DNA of 64,000 nucleotides, taken from positions 124,001 to 188,000 of the forward strand of contig JANUWF010001625.1 in the NCBI GenBank assembly GCA_026120185.1. Reading direction: 5' to 3'. The notes below the pieces were generated by a model. That model had not been told where the DNA came from and ran no database searches. It saw nothing but the letters and a program-made list of their open reading frames with translations. The first letter of the stretch is position 1. Each line of letters opens with the position of its first letter. This document shows positions 22,605-34,727 of the stretch, piece by piece. The stretch comes from Voacanga thouarsii. Its lineage: Eukaryota > Streptophyta > Magnoliopsida > Gentianales > Apocynaceae. A program made the position numbers and the translations under genes.

Positions 22605-23770
22605 TAGAGCCAATAATTCATGTATCTAATACCGAATGACTCAACATGACAATCATGTTTATTTTGGGATAGTTCTTTCGTAAGCGGGTCAGCTATGTTC
22701 TCATCCGTGGGAACTCTTTCTATCTTTGTCAGATTGAAAACTAGCATCAGTATACCCGTTTATTTTCAAATCACCTTCTCCATATACTAAGAACATATCC
22801 TTAATCCTTCATAAGTACTTTAGGATATTCTTTACAGCCACCCAATAACCCTCACCAGGGTAGGATTGGTATTTGCTCATCAAACTAAGAGAATAAGGTA
22901 CATCGGGCCTAGTACATATCATAGCATACATGATAGATCCAACTGCCGAGGCATAAGAAATCTTACTCATGTGATCCCTTTCAACTTGTGTCTTGGGAGA
23001 CATCGACTTTGATAGGCTTACACCATATGACATGGGTAAGAATCCCTTTTGGATTGATCCATGTTAAACCTCTTTAGCACTTTATCTATATATGTAGACT
23101 GTGAAAGACCGATCAACCTTTTAGATCTATCTCTATATATCCTTATTCCAAGAATATAGATTGCTTCTCCAAGATCTTTCATGGAGAATTGTTTGGACAA
23201 CTAAATTTTAACTGTTTGCAAGACTGGTATATCGTTTCCTATTAGCAATATATCATCTACATAAAGCAGAAAGAAAACGATTGCACTCCCACTAATTTTC
23301 TTGTATGCACAAGGCTCATCTATGTTTTGAATGAAACTAAACTCTTTAATTGTTTCATCAAAACGGATATTCCAGCTTCCAGAATCTTGATTAAGTCCAT
23401 AAATGGACCTTTGCAGCTTGCACACCTTTGTGCCATCACTGGATGTGAAACCCTCAGGTTGTGTCATATACACTTCCTCAGTCAGATTTTCATTTAGGAA
23501 AGCTGTTTTCACATCCATTTGCCAAATCTCATAATCATAATGAGCAGCAATGGCTAGGAGTATCCTGATGGATTTCAACATGGCTACCAGTGAGAAGGTT
23601 TCATCATAGTCAGTTCTACGTTGTTGATGGTAACCTATCACCACTAGTCGTGCTTTATAGGTAACTAAGTTACCATCCATGTTCGTTTTCTTCTTGAAAA
23701 CCCACTTGCACCCAATAGGTTTAATTCCTTTGGGTGGATCAACTAAAGTCCATACTTGGTTGTCGTACAT
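22605..23770 (-). pseudogene. Copia B RT and RNase H
   Basis: The RT domain runs about 23770-23040 with VWTLVDPPKGIKPIGCKWV, YKARLVVIGYHQQRRTDY, WQMDVKTAFLNENL and an intact LYVDDILLIGND. RNase H is shortened: KISYASAVGSIMYAMICTRP is present, but the region beyond is partly deleted (22690-22800), including the YTDASFQ segment seen in copia A. A stop follows VQTVKI near 23200. Catalytic RT residues are better kept than in copia A, consistent with later insertion. Confidence 0.9.
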
Positions 23771-24939
23771 GAAATCTATCTATGACTTCATGGCCTCAAG
23801 CCATTTGCCAGATTTTGAACTATTCAGAACATCCTTGTAGGTAGTAGGCTCATCTTCATCTATGAGCAATACGTCATTGTGGTCACTAATGAGAAATCCA
23901 TATTTCTCATGTGCCACACGTATCCAACTAGATCTATGAGGTTCTTGTGTATTAGAAGGTTCATCTATTCTCTCAATAGATGTAGGGTTAGATGGTTGAT
24001 TCTCGTTTGTTTGATCTTCAGGAACTTCACTAAGTTCAATCTTACTCCCACTGTCCCCTTTTAGCATGTGTTCGTTCTCTAAGAAGACGGCATGCTTCGA
24101 AACTAACAATTTATTTTCGAAGATAGAAGTAATATTCGAAAGATTCTTTCGAATATCCCACAAACAAACACTTGTCAGACTTACTTTCACGTTTGTCTGA
24201 CTGTGGCCTTTTGACAAAGGTAGGACAACTCCATACTCGCAAGTGAGATAGCTTTGGTCTCTTACCAAAGAACATCTCAAATAGGGTAGTATCAACCGAT
24301 TTTGTCGGAACTCTTTTTAGTATATAAACAGAAGTCTCTAGTGGATACCCCCAAAATGATTTTGGTAGGTCTGCAGAAGCCATCATGGTCTGTACCATGT
24401 CTAGAAGGGTTCGATTCCTTCTCTCAGATACACCATTATTTTGAGGTGTATGTGGTGGAGTCTATTGAGATAATATCCCATTATCTCTAAGATAACATAG
24501 AAACTCTTGGCTCAAGTATTCTCCTACTCGATCAGATCTTAGAGTCTTAATACTTTTGCTAAGTTGTTTCTCTATTTCATTCCTAAAGTTTTTAAACCTT
24601 TCAAAGGCCTCAGATTTGTATTTCAATAAATACAAATACCCGTATCGTGAGAAATCATCGATAAAGGTTATGAAATAGTTATAACCTCTTCTTGCTTGTA
24701 TTGACATTAGGCCACATACATCAGAATATGAGTTCTAATAACTCCTTGGCTCATTCTTCTTTTCCTAAAAAAGGAGTTCTAGTCATTATACCAAGTAAAC
24801 AAGACTCGCATGTGCCATATGATTCATAATCAAATGATCATAAGTTACCAAGCTTGTGTAACTTAGAAACACGATTTTTGTTTACATGGCCCAAATGACA
24901 ATGCCAAAAGTAAGAGATGTTAGAGTTATCAATTTTAGG
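23771..24939 (-). pseudogene. Copia B integrase, 5' truncated by chromo-2
   Basis: From high to low coordinates: a GAG-pre-integrase zinc region (WHCHLGHVNKNRVSKLHKL, CESCLLG), the integrase core YFITFIDDFSRYGYLYL, SIKTLRSDRVGEYLSQEFL and NNGVSERRNRTLLDMVQTMM, then FEMFFGKRPKLSHLRVW and the linker to RT. The D, D and E catalytic residues (DDFSRYGY, SDRVGEY, VSERR) are visible. One stop lies between GILSQ and TPPHTPQN, and frame breaks occur near 24110-24130. The reading frame is cut at 24939 by the chromo-2 LTR. Confidence 0.9.
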
Positions 24940-27519
24940 TGTAACACCCCGGAAAACCTAGGCCCGCCAGGGCCAGAGATGTCGCCCCGTCCAAAGGACA
25001 AGGGGTCTTTATAACTAGGTCACAAATAAAAATTCCTAGAATAAATAATACTCAAGCTAAAAGAATTTATTACAACCCAAAAATACTTCAAAAGTACATC
25101 CATGAAATTCCAAAACAAAAATCATAATTAAAATCATCCACACTCATCTCCCAAAGCAGTACATAAAATAAAAAAAACGCATTCTCTTCCAAGGTAGCTA
25201 CTCACCCACAACAGGATCAACCTGAAATCATGATAAAAGGTGTTGAGACAGAAATATCAGTAAGTCCGTGTGTGCTTTGGGTGTTTAGCAGAAACAGTTC
25301 GTGGATGCAAAGTGTGAAATCTTTATAAGAGAAACATTGGCAAGCAATAAACATTAGTCAAAAGCAAGAGTGGCGTTTTGGCTCTTCTAGCCATACATAA
25401 GTAATGAAATCAACCACTCGAAAGAAAGGGATATGGGTTACCACACTTTGGGCCCCATAACCGATCAGAATGCCTAACACGTTGTGCAGACTGACAAAAG
25501 TAGGTGATTGGCCTACTGGGCAAGATACTCCTCCAAACAACCGTCGGGTGTCCATTCTGGCAAAAACACAGTCACTTGACTGAAACAAAATAAACTGCTA
25601 GCTCCGACCGACACGACTCACTGGAACTGGCATCTTATCTGGGAAAGACTCACCCCTCAGAGGTGGCCACCTACTGAGAGACTCACCCTAACCCTTCAAA
25701 GACTAGTCCTAGTTGTCCACCTTTATTGAGTACTCAACGACATTTCCCACTTGGGATAAAATGAACAGATCATTGCTCTGCAAGAAAATAGCAATTTGAG
25801 GGTTTCCAAGGTTTTGAGCGAAATCAGTTTTAGAAAGAGTTTCGAGTTTGGAAAATCGGCTCATTAACTTTTGAATAATTCCAGCGTTGGAAATAAAGAT
25901 GAATTCAACCCTCAATTGCCTTCAAATAAACGAGTGTCCATAAACTCCATATTTAGCTTGCCATAAGAAAACATTTCACATCGATAGATTTTATGCTGGA
26001 GCTTACCTGCTTCTTGCTCACAACAACAAGGTCTCGAACAGCTGACCTAACCCCACATGGGCAAATACAAATCTTAATCAGATTCAAGCCACAATCCACT
26101 TCCTCAATTTCAAATCAACTCAATTCACTACTACCATGATCCTAGTGTCCCAAGCTTTAAGGCAAAACAATAATTGAATAGGGTTATAAGCTCAGTTTAA
26201 TTTGTTATTTAAAATAATTAATGGATTAGGAAATAAATTATAATAAGTTGAAAGTTTAAATCTCGTTAAGGAAAATTTAGAGTTTATTTGATCAGGTGCC
26301 ATAGGTGGTACTAGGTAAAATAGTGATTTAATGACAGCTTAGTTGTTAGAAAATAATTGATAGCTAAAACTAGTTAAGATTAAATTTATTAAGTCTTTCT
26401 TGGAAAATAATAAGTAAATCCTTAAGGGTCTTGATCTAGTAAATATTTTATTAAGTATAAATCTTTTCCATAAAGGCTTTAATTAATTTCTTTGTTTTAA
26501 ATAATATTTATTTATTTTATTTTCTTGAAAAGTTGTTATTTATTTGACAAAAATATCCTTTACATATATTATAATTCCAAATCTACCCTTCTTAGGGTTT
26601 TTGAAATTCTCTAGGAAAAATTATTAGTAAATATTTTATTCATGAAATAAAATTTGCTTAGGGACAACTAGACCATGATCAAGATTCCATGGTTAACCAT
26701 AATCAATAACATACTCAATCCTTCAATCCATCAAATCATCCAAGTCTTGCACATAGGCATAGATCTAAATTTACTATTACATGATTTAACCTCTACTAGC
26801 ATAAACATGATAATGGCTTCAAAATCTAATCATGCACATAAATCCTATTCACCCTTGGTGACATAATCTCTAGCATGCTTCATCACAAATATTGCCTATG
26901 ACATGCATCAAATCTCAACCCATCATTAAATCCACCAATATAATCCTTCCATGCATAAATCCCATCTCCATCTCAATCATACATATACTCATGCTTCAAT
27001 CAACAACATCACATACACAAACCCATCGCCATTCATCAACCTAGAGACATGATTCTAAATTTTAAAGAGAGGATTGAAGGTACTTACTTGATTGATGAAT
27101 GACTTGAAGGAGTTTAGAGAAGATCTCAACCCCTAGATGGCTAATCTTGTTCAAGAAGGGTGGCGAAAGCATGGTCATGGGAAAAGAGACCATTTGGCCA
27201 AGGGAGGAAATTTCGGTCCTTGAGAGAGAGAGAGAGAGAGAAAGAAGAAGAGATCATTAACATGCTTATTCATATAGGTTTTCATTAGAGATTAAGTTTG
27301 AAGAGGATGAAGTTGTTAGAATAAGTTTACCTTGAATATGTTCTTGTTCTTCACAGAAATTTCTACTTTTTGATCCAAAGTAGCAAGATGATTTGTGGAG
27401 TTTGATGTTAATAAGTGTGTTGATGAATGCACAGCAAAGAGTAGATCAAATCTGGAGATTTTCGTGAGGGTTTGGAGTGGTTTGGAGGGGTATTATGTGT
27501 GGAGAATGAGTAGGTGTTC

Positions 27520-28041
27520 TTGGTGTAGTGTGTGTGTGTGTTCTTGTTGCACGAAGAAAATCGAGAGAGGGAGAAGAGAAGTTGCCGATTTTTCTAAGGA
27601 GTTGTGGCTGCCGAAATTTTGTAGGGTTTAGAGAGTGACTTCTCTGATTTGGAAGGGAAAGGAAAGACTAGTTGTTACAATCCTTGAAGAATATTTTTAG
27701 GAAGAGAATTTGGAAACTAGATATTCCAAGAATATCTTGATTTTTCTAGACAGCTTTGAAGTCTCCTATGGCCGACTGGATTGGTGTAGTGTGTGTGTGT
27801 TCTTGTTGCATGAAGAAAATCGAGAGAGAGAGAAGAGAAGCTGCCGATTTTTCTGAGGAGTTGTGGCTGCCGAAATTCTGTAGGGTTTAGGGAGTGACTT
27901 CTCTGATTTGGAAGGGAAAGGAAAGACTAGTTGTTACAATCCTTGAAGAATATTTTTAGGAAGAGAATTTAGAAACTAGATATTCCAAGAATATCTTGAT
28001 TTTTCTAGACAGCTTTGAAGTCTCCTATGGCCAACTGGATT
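27520..28041. repeat. Tandem duplication inside the chromo-2 3' LTR
   Basis: Unit 1 (27520-27780) and unit 2 (27781-28041) both run from TTGGTGTAGTGTGTGTG through CCGATTTTTCT and TAGTTGTTACAATCCTTG to CTCCTATGGCC(G/A)ACTGGATT. The other LTR copies (36830-37080 and 62390-62640) have one unit. Confidence 0.92.
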
Positions 28042-28671
28042 GTGCAGTTTTTTGGGGAATTAAACCTGGTTAAAGGAGGCTTGTGATGGCTGAAACTAGG
28101 GTTCACAATGGTGAAGAAGATGTCTGATCAATTGAGCAAAATTTTATGGAAAGTTGTTAAACAAGATGGCTGAAATTTTGGAAAGTAATCAAGCTAAATT
28201 GCAGGGATTTGGTTGAGAGATTTTCGGTCAGCCATGGAGGGAATTTCGTGCAGAAGCTTCAGCGAACAATGGAGCTTTGTTAACGGAGGTTTAAGGGAGG
28301 TTTTGACAAAAGTAGGTTGGGGTTTTCGGTTGAAACAAAATAGGAAACAAGCTAGACAAAAATTCTGCTCAGGAATTTCGCTGAACAGAAATTTTCTGGC
28401 AGAATTTTCGTCTGCCATTTCCAGCAGATTTGCAGCGAGTTTTGAAGGGGATTTCAGGGGTATTCAAGGCTGGTTTCGAGCCTTCTTTATGGAGGAAAAA
28501 CATGGCTAGGGTGCTGCACAAAATCTGGGAGAAAACAGCTTGGTTTGGAGCTCACAAAGCTGATTTTCGTACAGGAATTTTTCCTGTTTTGCTCCAGCTT
28601 GTGCAGTCCGAATTTGGGCAAAAACTTTCAGGTTTCAACTGATCCTAAAGACCATTTTTCTGGTAGCATTT

Positions 28672-28686
28672 GGGGGGGGGGGGGGG
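28672..28686. repeat. Run of 15 G
   Basis: A homopolymer within the LTR. The matching position in the last LTR copy (about 63286) reads only TTTGGGAAGG. Confidence 0.9.
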
Positions 28687-29427
28687 TACAACAAGCTGAT
28701 AAATTTCAGCTCATTCCATGAAGATGGATGAACTAAGTTAGAGGAAAAATTTCAGCAAGCTTTCAAGAGGGATTTTCCTCTTGAATTTTTCCCACAAATC
28801 ATTTACATTTTCCAAACCATGAGAAGCCTTTTACTAGGACATTTTGATCCTAAAAGACCTTAGTCCTCTACTGAATTTTCTGGAAAGGAAAAGGATAGAA
28901 CACCTTGATCAAACTAGTGAGTTGGAAATTAAGAAAAGCTAAAGATCAAGGGAGAATGAATTCCCTTTAGGCATTTCACGAAGAACAAAAGAGTGAAGTG
29001 AGAATTCTCCTAACATGTCTCTCCTAGGACATCATCACCACATTGATCTACGCCCTCATGGCCGAAACCATCCTTTTCCAAGCAAAATAAAATTTACTCA
29101 AGCTAAAGCTTCTATGATGGACTTTGAACCTTAGACCTCAAGAATTAATTCCAAGGCTCTAACAACTAAACCACAACAACTCTTGTTGCTATTTCTACTA
29201 GAAAAATTATTTCCTATTCAATCCACAAGCTATCTCCTTATTTTCACCTCGCGCAAAAATTACCATTTTGCCCCTCTCACACATCACTCACCAACAAGAC
29301 TTCAAGATAATAAAAATCAAATTCAAAGCACATAGAAATCATATGAAAACATATTTAATCATGAAATAAAGCATGATATGCATCCCAATCCCCTTACTCT
29401 AAGGTTGGTCTTGACTGGGGTTTCACA

Positions 29428-29440
29428 TCCTCCCCTCCTT
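29428..29440 (-). other. Polypurine tract of chromo-2
   Basis: Minus strand AAGGAGGGGAGGA sits immediately before the LTR start TGTGAAACC and 30-odd bases after the integrase stop. Confidence 0.9.
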
Positions 29441-29473
29441 AGAAGAATTTCGTCCCGAAATTCACGCATACCT

Positions 29474-30969
29474 CTATTTCAGCTCGGGATACTTCCGCTT
29501 AACCCATTCTTCCGATTCCCATGTGGCATCTTGCGTGCCATGGCGCTCCCACTGAATCTTAACCATTGGTATCTGCTTATTCCAGTGGGTTTTGACTCTG
29601 CGGTCCAATATCCAAACAGGCTTTTCCACGTAGCTCAAGTCTGGCTGCAACACTAACGGTTCCTCATTCAACACATGACCGGGATCCGCATTATACTTCT
29701 TCAGCTGTGACACATGGAACACGTCATGGATACCCGTCCACCCATCCGGTAGGTCCAACCGGTACGCTACTGGTCTGATTCTTTCCTTAATAAAAAACGG
29801 CCCCAAATACTTCGGATTTAATTTTCCACCATTCGGATGCTTCACAATCCCCCGGTTGGGTGATAGCTTCAGAAACACACGGTCCCCAACTTAAAATTCC
29901 AATTCCCTCTTCTGATGGTCCGCATAACTCTTTTGCCAGCTCTGAGCCGCCTTTAACCTTTCCCGAATCAGTTTCACCTTGTCCAATATTTCTTGACACA
30001 AACCTCTCCGGTTTTGCTCACGTGTCCATCTTCCGTCCAACTCCAATACAACGGTACTTGACACTTGTGCCCATACAAAGCCTCGTAAGGTGCCATCCCG
30101 ATCGAGGCCTGATAGCTGTTGTTATAAGATAATTCTGCATAAGGTACGCATTCTATCCACTTGTCCCCAAAATCAAGAACACAGGCCCTCAACATATCCT
30201 CTAATATTTGGATTACCCTTTCTAACTACCCATCAGTTTGCGGATGCGCCGTCGTACTGAACTTCAAATTCAATCCCATTGCTTCCTGGAACTTTCCCCA
30301 AAAATGAGAAGTAAACCTCAGGTCTCGGTCTAACACTATGTTCGAAGGTACTCCATGGAGTTGAACTATTTCTCGAACATATGTCTGAGCCAGCTTCTCC
30401 ATGGAGTCCTTTACATTTATCGGGATAAAGTGGGCCGACTTGGTCAGTCGATCCACTACTACCCATATGGCGTCCTTCTGAGTCTTTGACATAGGGAGTC
30501 CGGTGACGAAATCCATAGTCACCTCCTCCTACTTCCATTCTGGCACTGGCAATGGCTGCAATAGTCCTGCTGACTTCTTATGCTCTGCTTTAACTTTCTG
30601 GCAGGTGAGACAGGTCGATACGCACTTGACCACATCTCGCTTCATTCCGGGCCACCAGTATGCTCTCTTCAAATCTTGATAGATCTTGACCTCTCCCGGA
30701 TGAATTGCGTACTTCCTCTTGTGTGCCTCTTCCAAAATTCTGACCCTTAGTTGTTGCTCCTCGGGTACACATAATCGATCTCTGAAATGGAAAACTCCTA
30801 CTTCGTCCTGACAGAATTCGTTATTCGGTCGCTTAAGCTCCTTATCCTTAAAAATTTGAAACTCGGCGTTGCTTCGCTGAGCTTCCTCTATTTCTTGCTT
30901 CAAGTCCGGAAAAAACTTCAAGTTACTGATAACAATCGTTTTGTCTTGCACTTCCGTCCTTCTGTCCAA
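29474..30969 (-). pseudogene. Chromo-2 integrase with chromodomain-like C-terminus
   Basis: The zinc-binding part ends HPGEVKIYQDLKRAYWWPGM followed by CVSTCLTCQKVKAEH. In the core, MDFVTGLPMSKTQKDAIWVV, VLDRDLRFTSHFWG and LERV carry the D, D and E positions. The GPY/F-type region is NPKYLGPFFI and VAYRLDLPDG. The tail MVKIQWERHGTQDATWE with EEWVKRKYPEL is a chromodomain-like ending, diagnostic of chromoviruses. Stops: WK to stop at about 30539 (TGG to TAG), and TDG to stop at about 30226 (CAG to TAG, just before the catalytic Glu). The stretch 29880-30000 is frame-broken. Confidence 0.9.
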
Positions 30970-32330
30970 TACGTCCTAAACTACTTGCATTTCTTGCACC
31001 TTCAGCCTAGCCATCCCAACTTTTCTGCTTAGGGCGTCTGCCACCACGTTAGCCTTTCCGGGATGGTAGTTGATCGGGCAACGGTATTCTTCCAAGAATT
31101 CTATCCACCTTCGTTGCCTCAAGTTCAAATCCTTTTGAGTGAAGATATACTTCAGGCTCTTATGGTCGGTGAACACCTCGTACTCGGCTCCATACAAGTA
31201 GTGTCGCCATTTCTTTAGGGCGAACACTATAGCCGCTAGCTCCAAGTCGTGAGTAGGGTAGTTCACTTCATGCGGTCGCAACTTCCGTGATGCATAGGCA
31301 ATCACTTTCCGCTCTTGCATCAACACCGCTCCAAGTCCCTCTTTCGAAGCGTCGGTGTACAGTGCATAAGATTTGCCTTCCTCTGGTAGACTCAATACTG
31401 GTGCTGTCATCAATCTCTTCTTTAGTTCTTGGAAGCTTTTCTCGCATTTCTCGTTCCACACAAACGGAACATCCTTTCTCAACAAACGGGTCATTGGCAA
31501 TGCGAGTATCGAGAATCTCTTGATAAACCTTCAGTAGTATCCTACCAAACCCAAGAAACTCCGGATCTTAGTAATATTCTCCGGATGCTTCCAGTCTGAT
31601 ACCGCTTCCACCTTGGCCGGATCTACCTTAATTCCCTTCTTAGTCACCACATGACCAAGGAATGCCACACTGTCCAACCAGAATTCACACTTGCTGAACT
31701 TCGCGTACAGCTTGTGCTCCCTCAATTTTTCCAACACGAGCCTCAGATGCTCCGCATGCTTCTCCGAACTCTTGGAGTAGATCAAAATATCATCGATGAA
31801 TACTACTACAAACTTGTCCAGGTAAGGCCGGAATACTCAGTGCATCAGGTCCATGAATACTGCTAGAGCGTTAGTCACCCCGAACGGCATTACTACGAAC
31901 TCGTAATGCCCATATCGGGTGTTGAAGGCTGTCTTGGGGATATCTTCCTCTCTTATCCGCACTTGGTAATATCCTTGTCTTAGATCCAACTTGAAATAGC
32001 AACTGGATCCTTGCAGCTGATCGAATAGTTCGTCAATCAACGGGAGAGGGTACTTGTTCTTAATCGTCAAATTGTTCAGCCCTCGGTAGTCAATGCACAG
32101 CTTCAAGGTCCCGTCCTTCTTCTTTACAAATAGCACAGGCGCTCCCCAAGGCGACGTGCTTGGTCTAATATAGCCTTGGCTAACGAGCTCCTCTAGTTGC
32201 TCTTTCAACTCTGCCAGCGCCATCCGGTACGGAGTCCGCGATACTGGTTCTGCTCCGAGAACTAAGTCGTTAGTGAACTTCACTTCTCGACTAGGAGGTA
32301 GAGAATCCAGCTCCACTGGAAATACATCGG
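30970..32330 (-). pseudogene. Chromo-2 reverse transcriptase and RNase H
   Basis: [66 protein letters not shown], and the catalytic box [13 protein letters not shown]. Thumb/connection: [15 protein letters not shown]. RNase [37 protein letters not shown] and [10 protein letters not shown], ending [18 protein letters not shown]. Catalytic Asp residues are kept. Stops follow FMDLMH (~31837), VGYY (~31531) and MQVV (~30976); the first two fit CGA to TGA. Confidence 0.93.
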
Positions 32331-32889
32331 GAAAATCCTTCCCCACTTTCGTGTCCTCCAGAGTACACTGGTCCTTAGGCTTGTTCATCACGTAAGCCAG
32401 ATAACTTTTACAACCTTGCCTCAATAATTTTCGGGCCTTAGCCCCTGCAATCAAGTACTTCAACTCTTTCACCCTCTTTCCATTAAATTCTAACACATCA
32501 GAACCCGGTCTGACAAACTAAACTAACTTATTTTTGCAGTCTACCCTAGCCCCAAGTTTGGCTAACCAGTCCATCCCCAAAATTAAGTCATAGTCTTCAA
32601 TGTCCAACACAATCAAATCTCCCTCCAGATTTTCTCTCCCCACCATAACCTTACAATCCCTCACATACCGATCCACTTGCACTATCTTCCCCAAAGGGGT
32701 GCTTACTTCTAAAATGAAAGGTAGCTCCACTCCATCCCAACCCAAATGACATGCACACATCTTGTTTATATATGAATGAGTAGAGCCAGGGTCAATCAAA
32801 GCATTAACGGATCGTCCTTGAATAGAGAACGTACCTTCCACCACCGCGGTATTGGCCCCCCCAACTTCCTCTCTGTTGAGAGCGAATAC
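32331..32889 (-). pseudogene. Chromo-2 protease and protease-RT linker
   Basis: LIDPGSTHSYINKMCA is the active-site loop and DLILGMDWLAKLGARVDC follows. The linker reads [19 protein letters not shown], then [20 protein letters not shown] stop at 32518 (KLV, then FVRPG) replaces the CAG codon seen in chromo-1 (SVQFVRP), a C-to-T change. Confidence 0.92.
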
Positions 32890-33970
32890 CTTGGCCTTCA
32901 CTTGTGGCTTCGGCGCTCCACCTCCGGCTGCTCCCATAGCATTGGCCAGGTTGGGGCCCGGGTTCTGAGCCGGGTTTCCCTGCCCGACTCGGTGCAGCTT
33001 AGGGCTGGTATTCCTCAGGTGGTTTAGGTCACCACAGTGGTAGTACTTCCTATCTCTTCCCTTGGACCAGCAATTCCTTTCGGTGTGGCCTTTCCTTCTA
33101 TACTGCCTGCAGGGCGGGAGGTTCAGTGCAGGTCCAGCCAGTGCTATCCGGGCTTGCTTTTCCCGGTTCTGCCAGAGATGATTTGCAGGGCGCTTGTGGG
33201 ATTGCTGCCTCAGAAAGTGTCCCTGTGGTTGTCTCAGCGGTTGGAAGGGCTTGGCCGCCATTCTGCTACGGTCTTCATTCTCTGTACGAGTAGTAGCATC
33301 CACCGCCCCCGAGTAAGTTGTCGGTGGAGCAGGTGCTAAAGCTCTCCTCAGCTCCGGTCTTAGCCCTTTGACGAACTGCCTCGTCCAGTTCTGCTCGGTG
33401 TCGACCAGTCTTCGGCAGTATTTCGACAACTGCGTGAATCAGGCTGCGTATTGAGCCACAGACATACTCCCCTGCCTCAGATTCTAAAATTCGTCCTCCC
33501 GTTTCTCTACAATCCACTGAGGGATGTACTCCGCCCTGAAAGATTCAACGAAGTTGGACCACGTCCATTCTTGCTCATCCATTACCCAGTCCTCTTGGAC
33601 CCGCTGCCACCACGCCCGAGCTGGTCTTCTCAACCGAAAAGCCGCAAACTTAACTATCCGCTCCTCCGAATATTGGAGCGTTGCAAAGATATCCTCCATT
33701 TGGTCGACCCACTGCTCGGCCTTCTGGTCTTATTCCACTTCACCCATAAAGATAGGCGGTTGGAATTTCAAGAACTTCTCCAACGCCTCATCTTCCCCTC
33801 TAGGGCGCCTCCGCTCGGTTAGCGTCTGAAGAATGTCGGCCACTTTGCTGAGTGTCTGACCCATTGACCCATCTACCGGGGCATCAGACCCCATGCCCAT
33901 CGCAGGATCACTTTGCCCATCACCCTAATGGGGTGATTGCATCTGTTTTGGTTCAACTTCCGGTGCTACC
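32890..33970 (-). pseudogene. Chromo-2 gag, N-terminally deleted
   Basis: Matches chromo-1 gag from about its residue 18 (GTACCGGAAG equivalent) to the end. The core RARAWWQRV-like text is RRPARAWWQRVQEDW. The first zinc knuckle reads CRQYRRKGHTERNC (second Cys to Tyr); the second reads YYHCGDLNHLRNTSP (first and last Cys lost). So neither can bind zinc normally. Stops: EVE-stop-DQK (CAA to TAA), EDEF-stop-NLRQ (shared with chromo-1) and YAA-stop-FTQ (CGA to TGA). The gag start codon is gone; the 5' LTR follows at 33976. Confidence 0.92.
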
Positions 33971-34380
33971 CAGTCTGTAACACCCCGCTACCTAGGCCTG
34001 GCGGGGCCGGGGATGTCGCCCCGTCCAAAGGACAAGGGGTCTTTATAACGAGGTCACACAAATAAAATAGTGGAATAAAAATAATAAAAATAATACTTCA
34101 ACTTAAGATTTATTACAACCCAAGGATAAATTCACGAATTCCCAAAAGGAAATAAATCCATAAATAAAATTATCCACTCTCGTCTCCCCAAAGCAATACA
34201 TAAAAATAAAAGACAACATTCTCTTCCAAGGCAGATAACACTAGCTACTCATCCCCACAGCAGGATCGGCCTGAAATCATGGTAAAAAGGTGATGAGACA
34301 GAAATCTCAGTAAGTCCGTGTGTGCTTTGGGTGTTCAGTAAAAACAGTTCGTGGATGCAAAGTGTGAAATCTTTATAAGA

Positions 34381-34727
34381 GAAATATTGGCAAGCAATAA
34401 ATATTTGTCAAAAGCAAGAGTGGTGTTTTCCTCTTTTTGAAACCATATAAGTGCACAATAAAATCAACCACTCATAAAGGTGGTCATGGGTTACCACACG
34501 TTGGGCCCTATAACCATACAATGGTCAGAATGCCACACTTTGTGCAGACTGACAAAAGAAATACTGACAAACAATGAATGATGTTCAAAAATAAGAGTGG
34601 CATTTTGGCTTATCTAGCTGTACATAGGTAATGAAATCAACCACTCGAAAGAAAGGGATATGGGTTACCACACTTTGGGCCCCATATCCGGTCATAATGC
34701 CTAACACATTGTGCAGACTGACAAAAG
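34381..34727. repeat. Tandem duplication inside the chromo-2 5' LTR
   Basis: Two ~175-base units (34381-34558 and 34559-34727) share GAAATA(T)TGACAA, AAGAGTGG(T/C)(G/A)TTTT, AATCAACCACTC, GGGTTACCACAC, TTGGGCCC and GTGCAGACTGACAAAAG. The other copies have one unit, although the copy at 60212-60280 has a shorter partial duplication at the same place. Confidence 0.88.

Larger units (their letters stand above)
24940..29427 (-). repeat. 3' LTR of chromo-2, complete (4488 bp)
   Basis: In element orientation it starts TGTGAAACCCCAGTC and ends GGGGTGTTACA. It is the only LTR of this family seen with both ends in the window. It contains a tandem duplication (27520-28041), a short GA run (27222-27240) and a 15-base G run. 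Antisense ORFs inside (for example 28213-28509) are not supported as genes. Confidence 0.93.

Noticed and set aside
28213..28642. ORFs of 70-98 codons inside the chromovirus LTR
   Set aside because: The equivalent frame in LTR 3 (62915-63121) is similar only over parts and starts differently; likely non-coding LTR.
33451..33822. Plus-strand ORFs opposite gag (also 32776-33339 and 3404-3787 minus in chromo-1)
   Set aside because: They are antisense shadows of gag and protease with high codon-position GC.
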